From NCBI GenBank assembly GCA_934464775.1, contig CAKSKG010000012.1:1-64000 (forward strand): a DNA stretch of 64,000 nt. The letters are read 5' to 3'. Below are positions 60,488 through 64,000 of the stretch, piece after piece. Position numbers and translations under genes: made by a program. The stretch comes from an uncultured Oscillospiraceae bacterium. Lineage in GTDB: Bacteria > Bacillota > Clostridia > Oscillospirales > Ruminococcaceae. The notes under the pieces were generated by a model, which was not told the origin of the DNA, searched no databases, and saw only the letters and a list, made by a program, of their open reading frames with translations. Numbering within the stretch: position 1 is the first letter of the stretch; each line of letters starts with the position of its first letter.

Positions 60488-62191
60488 TCATTGATTTTTC
60501 GGCGGAAAGGTAACGGTTATCTCCGTACCGACGCCAACTTCGCTTTTAAGTGTGACATTTCCTCCGTGATATGCGGCGATATGCTTTACAATGGATAATC
60601 CAAGTCCCGTACCGCCTGTCTGACGTGAATGGCTCTTATCGACCCGATAAAAACGCTCGAATATCCGTGACTGACTTTCCTCGGGAATGCCTATTCCGTT
60701 GTCCTTTACGGTAACTGCGGGGCAGCTGCCGCCGCTGATGATTATATCAACGTGTCCGCCCGGCTTGTTGTATTTTATGGAATTGTCCGCCAGATTCACT
60801 ATCATTTCGGTAAGATAGCTCTTGTTTGCGGGTATAACCGAATGCTCGCCGCTGACCGAAAGGGTGATATTGTTCGCCTCCGCCTTTGCGGTGAGTATAT
60901 CAGCGCATTCCTCCGCAGTTTCATACAGGTCAATATCCTCCAGCTGCGCAGCGGTCTTTTCCTCGATCTCCGAAAGACGGATTATGTCATTGATAAGCTG
61001 GAGCAGACGCTCGCTCTCCTTGAATATACGCTGACCGTATTTGCTTACATCTCCGCTTTCCGATATCATTCCGTTGGCAAGCATCTCGCCGAAGCCCTTT
61101 ATCGTTGTAAGTGGCGTTTTCAGCTCATGGGAAACATTCGCCGAAAAATCACGGCGTATTTCCTCGGTGCGGCGTATTTCCGTTTCGTCCACCAGCATTA
61201 TGACAGCTCCGCACTGTTCGGATTTTTCCTCGCTGTCCGCACGGCTTATGAACACACGGTAATATCTGCTGCCAACCTCTATAGAACCCGTAACGCTGGG
61301 AAGCTCCTCTGATTTATCCAGCAGACGGAGCAGCTCCGAACTGCGTGTAAGCTCCTCGATATTCCTCTGCTTGTCGTCGCAGGGATAATATGGATTGAGC
61401 ATCTTCACGGCACTCCTGTTGACGGAAAGGATATTTCTCCTGCCATCAATGAGTATCATTCCCTCCACCATGTTTGCGGTGATGAGCTTTATTGTGTCCT
61501 TTTCACGTTTCAGCTGGGTGATATATTCACGGAGCTGCATTGAAAGCTCTCCTGCTTTTTTGATAACGGGAACAAGCTCCTCGTAGTCCTCGTAAATTCC
61601 CACGGATTCCGCTTCGGAACTTTCGTCCAGCACGTCCATTTTGCGGACAAGTCCGTTTATGGGGACCATTATCCTTGCGGATATGCTGTGCGAAACAACA
61701 ACCGCAACAACAACTATAACTGCCGCCGCCAGCACAAAAAACGGAATGACCGTCACAAATACCGAAACTATGCTCTCGGTCTGGCGCGAAAATCTCAGAA
61801 CATTATCTCCCCGCAGGACCGCATAATAATATGTAGTCCTTGAAAGCGTCTCGGAATATCTTCTGTCCTGACCGCTTCCGTTCTTAAACGCCTCCGCCAC
61901 CTCGGGACGGTTCAGGTGATTTTCGGTAGTCCTTGCCTCGCTGTCATAGATAACGGTTCCGTCGGGGGATATTTCGGTGATTCGGATATCGTATGAATAT
62001 GCATTGTTTACAGTCTCGGCTATCTCCTCTGCGGACATATTGCCTGTTGCCATTATTTCGGCAGTATATTTCAGTTCATTTTCCGCATTGACCGTGTAAA
62101 AATGAAAGCATATCCCAAGCGCCGCAAGGTCAAACAGAAACACAGCCGTAAGAACTATCGCACAGATAGTTCGGTAGATCTTTTTTTCCAT
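60488..62191 (-). CDS. PhoR-like sensor histidine kinase
   Basis: 567 residues. The first membrane helix is ~8-30. An extracytoplasmic sensor runs to ~145, a second helix ~150-172, then HAMP, a PAS-like domain (~235-330), HisKA and HATPase. The phospho-His lies in FSANVSHELKTPLTTI. N, G1 and G2 boxes read NLADNSIKYN, VKDNGIGIP and GGTGLGLSIVKHI. This PAS-plus-HisKA layout fits PhoR or WalK types. It is 14 bases downstream of its response regulator. The signal is unknown; no phosphate transport genes are near. Confidence 0.92.
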   Translation of the reverse strand: MEKKIYRTICAIVLTAVFLFDLAALGICFHFYTVNAENELKYTAEIMATGNMSAEEIAETVNNAYSYDIRITEISPDGTVIYDSEARTTENHLNRPEVAEAFKNGSGQDRRYSETLSRTTYYYAVLRGDNVLRFSRQTESIVSVFVTVIPFFVLAAAVIVVVAVVVSHSISARIMVPINGLVRKMDVLDESSEAESVGIYEDYEELVPVIKKAGELSMQLREYITQLKREKDTIKLITANMVEGMILIDGRRNILSVNRSAVKMLNPYYPCDDKQRNIEELTRSSELLRLLDKSEELPSVTGSIEVGSRYYRVFISRADSEEKSEQCGAVIMLVDETEIRRTEEIRRDFSANVSHELKTPLTTIKGFGEMLANGMISESGDVSKYGQRIFKESERLLQLINDIIRLSEIEEKTAAQLEDIDLYETAEECADILTAKAEANNITLSVSGEHSVIPANKSYLTEMIVNLADNSIKYNKPGGHVDIIISGGSCPAVTVKDNGIGIPEESQSRIFERFYRVDKSHSRQTGGTGLGLSIVKHIAAYHGGNVTLKSEVGVGTEITVTFPPKNQ

Positions 62192-62205
62192 ATCGGAAAC
62201 GCTCC

Positions 62206-62889
62206 TTAAAGTATCTTGTAGCCTGCGCCTCTTACCGTCTGGATAATATCGGTGCAGCCTGCGGCTTCAAGCTTCTGGCGGAGAGTTTTCACATGAGCGT
62301 CAACGGTGCGTGTCTCGCCCTCATACTGAAAGCCCCAAACCCTTTCCATAAGACGTTCACGGGTCATTACAAGGCTCCTGTTTGCCATAAGACAGCTGAG
62401 CAGCTCAAATTCCTTAAAGGTAAGCTCCACCTCTGCACCGTCATAGGTAACGATCCTTCGGGAAACATCTACCTCCAGCTTGCCGACAGTCATAATATCG
62501 GCAGCGGACTGCTTCTTTCCGTCGGTACGGCGCAGCACTGCCTTTATTCTGGAAAGCAGCTCCATAACTCCAAAGGGCTTTGTTATGTAATCGTCCGCAC
62601 CGTTTTCAAGTCCGTTCACCTTGTCGATCTCGGTGGATTTTGCGGTAAGCATTATAACGGGCACATCAGCCGTATCGGCATTTCTGCGCATATTTTTCAG
62701 CAGCTCAACTCCGTCGCTGTCGGGAAGCATTATATCAAGCAGGACAAGCGACGGGCGAACCTTTTCAAGCGTTGAACGAAGCTCCGCTCCGCAGCCGCAG
62801 GGAAAAACCTCATAGCCGCCTGTTTTCAGAGCGCAGCATATAAGCTCGCGGATACCCTCGTCGTCCTCAACACAAATTATTTTTGCCAT
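62206..62889 (-). CDS. PhoB/OmpR-family response regulator
   Basis: 227 residues. The receiver domain has acidic EDDEG (~8-12), phospho-acceptor Asp in LLDIMLPDSDG (~50-60), and Lys in YITKPFGVMEL (~100). A winged-helix DNA-binding domain follows (~130-227; LTFKEFELLSCLM, VWGFQYEGETRTVDAHV). Paired with the sensor kinase. The most likely class is PhoB/PhoP, but the target genes are not visible. Confidence 0.94.
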   Translation of the reverse strand: MAKIICVEDDEGIRELICCALKTGGYEVFPCGCGAELRSTLEKVRPSLVLLDIMLPDSDGVELLKNMRRNADTADVPVIMLTAKSTEIDKVNGLENGADDYITKPFGVMELLSRIKAVLRRTDGKKQSAADIMTVGKLEVDVSRRIVTYDGAEVELTFKEFELLSCLMANRSLVMTRERLMERVWGFQYEGETRTVDAHVKTLRQKLEAAGCTDIIQTVRGAGYKIL

Positions 62890-62920
62890 ATGCAGCCATT
62901 CCTTTCTGTTATATGCATCA

Positions 62921-62949
62921 ATTATACCTTATAAAAGTAAAATCCGCAA
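62921..62949 (-). promoter_or_regulatory. Promoter of the two-component operon
   Basis: Minus strand: -35 TTGCGG (62944-62949), a 17-base spacer and -10 TATAAT (62921-62926). Confidence 0.7.
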
Positions 62950-63020
62950 GACTATGTATGTAAAATCGGTGTAAAATGACGTATTTTTGTAAAATCCGAT
63001 GCAGAAAATATTTCGGAAAT

Positions 63021-63075
63021 AAAAAAATCCGAAAAAGGAACTATTCCTTTATAAAAGGAATTTCCTTTTTCGGAT
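63021..63075 (-). terminator. Terminator after rpmA
   Basis: A long stem ATCCGAAAAAGGAA / TTCCTTTTTCGGAT followed by a T run on the minus strand, with a second inner repeat (AAAGGAAT / ATTCCTTT). Confidence 0.85.
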
Positions 63076-63097
63076 CATTGATACTCAAAAGCCGAAA

Positions 63098-63379
63098 TTA
63101 TTCAGCAGCGTATACGCTGACCTTCTTACGGTCACGACCGAGACGCTCGAACTTTACAACGCCGTCGATTGTAGCGAAGATTGTATCATCGGAACCGATA
63201 CCAACGCCAACGCCGGGATGAATGTGTGTACCTCTCTGACGAACGAGGATATTGCCGGCAGTTACAAACTGACCGTCAGCTCTCTTAGCGCCAAGTCTCT
63301 TGGACTCGGAATCACGTCCGTTCTTAGTGGAACCCATACCTTTCTTATGAGCAAAGAACTGCATAGAAATTCTGATCAT
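63098..63379 (-). CDS. rpmA: 50S ribosomal protein L27
   Basis: A 93-residue L27 with an N-terminal extension MIRISMQFFAHKKG. In Firmicutes the extension is cut by the protease Prp just after the FFA, so mature L27 begins HKKG. The presence of prp next door supports start 63379 and not 63364. The core KNGRDSESKRLGAKRADGQF is standard. Terminator downstream at 63021-63075. Confidence 0.96.
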   Translation of the reverse strand: MIRISMQFFAHKKGMGSTKNGRDSESKRLGAKRADGQFVTAGNILVRQRGTHIHPGVGVGIGSDDTIFATIDGVVKFERLGRDRKKVSVYAAE

Positions 63380-63384
63380 AGTAT

Positions 63385-63699
63385 TTACACCTCCGAAACT
63401 GATATACGTATCCTACCGTTATAGTCCTGTGAAATAAATCCGAGATGAACATATAAGCTTTCCAGCATACGTTCAGCGGCTTCACAGCTTTCATTCAGCA
63501 TTAATTCTATCAGATTGTTTTCGGCGGAAACATCAGCGTCCGCATTAAAAAAATCCGTAACGGTATTTGCGGCAAGCATGACCGCCGACGAAACGGAAGC
63601 GCACACAATGTCGTTTCCCTCGTCCGCATAGCCTGCATGACCTGTAATGCCGAACCCCACGAAAGCTCCGTTTTTCTTATAAAAAACAGCCTTTATCAT
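63385..63699 (-). CDS. prp: Ribosomal-processing cysteine protease Prp
   Basis: A 104-residue protease that removes the N-terminal extension of L27. The catalytic His is in GHAGYADEG (~19-27) and Cys in DIVCASVSSAVM (~30-41). It lies between rplU and rpmA, the order conserved in Firmicutes, and ends 5 bases before the rpmA start. Confidence 0.94.
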   Translation of the reverse strand: MIKAVFYKKNGAFVGFGITGHAGYADEGNDIVCASVSSAVMLAANTVTDFFNADADVSAENNLIELMLNESCEAAERMLESLYVHLGFISQDYNGRIRISVSEV

Positions 63700-63705
63700 G
63701 AGAAA

Positions 63706-64000
63706 TTATGCCTTGATAGATTCGATTCTTACCTTTGTGTAAGGCTGTCTGTGACCCTTCTTTCTGTGAGAAGAACCCTTCTTAGCCTTGTAAGTGAAAA
63801 CAGTGATCTTCTTAGCCTTGCCGTTCTTTACGACCTTAGCCTCTACTGCTGCGCCCTGAACATAGGGAGCGCCTACTGTGAGAGCTGCATCGTTGTTAAC
63901 AGCGATAACCTTATCAAAAGTTACTGTATCGTCTGCGTTGACCTCGAGCTTCTCGATGAAGATCTCATCGCCCTCCTTGACCTGATACTGCTTTCCGCCT
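63706..64000 (-). CDS. rplU: 50S ribosomal protein L21, 5' end off window
   Basis: The last ~97 codons of L21 (GGKQYQVKEGDEIFIEKLEV at the visible start; YKAKKGSSHRKKGHRQPYTK near the end). The true start lies beyond 64000. First gene of rplU-prp-rpmA. Confidence 0.95.
   Translation of the reverse strand, partial: GGKQYQVKEGDEIFIEKLEVNADDTVTFDKVIAVNNDAALTVGAPYVQGAAVEAKVVKNGKAKKITVFTYKAKKGSSHRKKGHRQPYTKVRIESIKA

Noticed and set aside
1..64000. tRNA and rRNA genes
   Set aside because: No cloverleaf-like or rRNA-like sequence was noticed on either strand while reading the intergenic regions; not checked with software.

Overview
The window reads as chromosome of an anaerobic, spore-forming-lineage Firmicute of the Oscillospiraceae, most likely a Ruminococcus-type gut or rumen species. 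The grounds are the gene order spoVM-thiN-rsgA-prkC-stp-rlmN-rsmB-fmt-def-priA-rpoZ-gmk-remA-yicC, an L27 with a Prp-cleaved extension next to Prp, sporulation-type small proteins (SpoVM, YlmC/YmxH), intracellular GH9 and GH36 glycosidases, Clostridia-type transporters, and strong AAAGGAGG ribosome binding sites. The species call is inference. I found no rRNA or tRNA gene.

Region 1 (1-5.2 kb) is accessory DNA. A 24-bp inverted repeat at 1-24 and 2736-2759, with three 16-bp motif copies inside each end, frames a small element. It carries a TnpW-like gene, a ParM-like actin gene broken by an IS630-family element (whose transposase appears to need a -1 frameshift on seven A residues), and a coiled-coil gene remnant. 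A MobC-like gene just outside is cut short exactly where a CRISPR array begins. The array (about 2947-4935) has 29 full 33-bp repeats of the type I-C kind, read on the minus strand, with broken repeats at both ends. No cas gene lies in the window.

Region 2 (5.2-8.9 kb) is worn accessory DNA: an NAD(P)-binding protein, a decayed SDR gene, a MATE transporter remnant, a TetR regulator with a 19-bp-arm palindrome over its promoter, an aminothiazoline-carboxylate hydrolase-like gene, and a small gene with a stop codon just after its start.

Region 3 (8.9-32 kb) is mostly housekeeping: a CymR-like Rrf2 regulator divergent from cysK, a DUF1858 protein, trmK, a Nif3-family gene, nadB, a chemotaxis receptor, a zinc-ribbon PASTA pseudokinase, asnB, sfsA and ptsI. 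It also holds a three-gene cluster (VTC-domain protein, DUF4956 membrane protein, beta-helix lipoprotein), an ECF transporter S component, an M50 protease with a small membrane partner, a cation/proton antiporter, and an unusual basic-tail plus SCP2-like protein.

Region 4 (32-54 kb): GH36 alpha-galactosidase; rpsB-tsf; ylmC; then the long minus-strand translation, signalling and replication operon from yicC down to spoVM. Divergent from it are pfkA, a THF-riboswitch-controlled folT, proC and two membrane-protein genes.

Region 5 (54.9-64 kb): a heterodimeric ABC exporter with one degenerate ATPase site, a signal-less GH9 enzyme, a PhoR/PhoB-like two-component system, and the ribosomal rplU-prp-rpmA operon (rplU runs off the window end).
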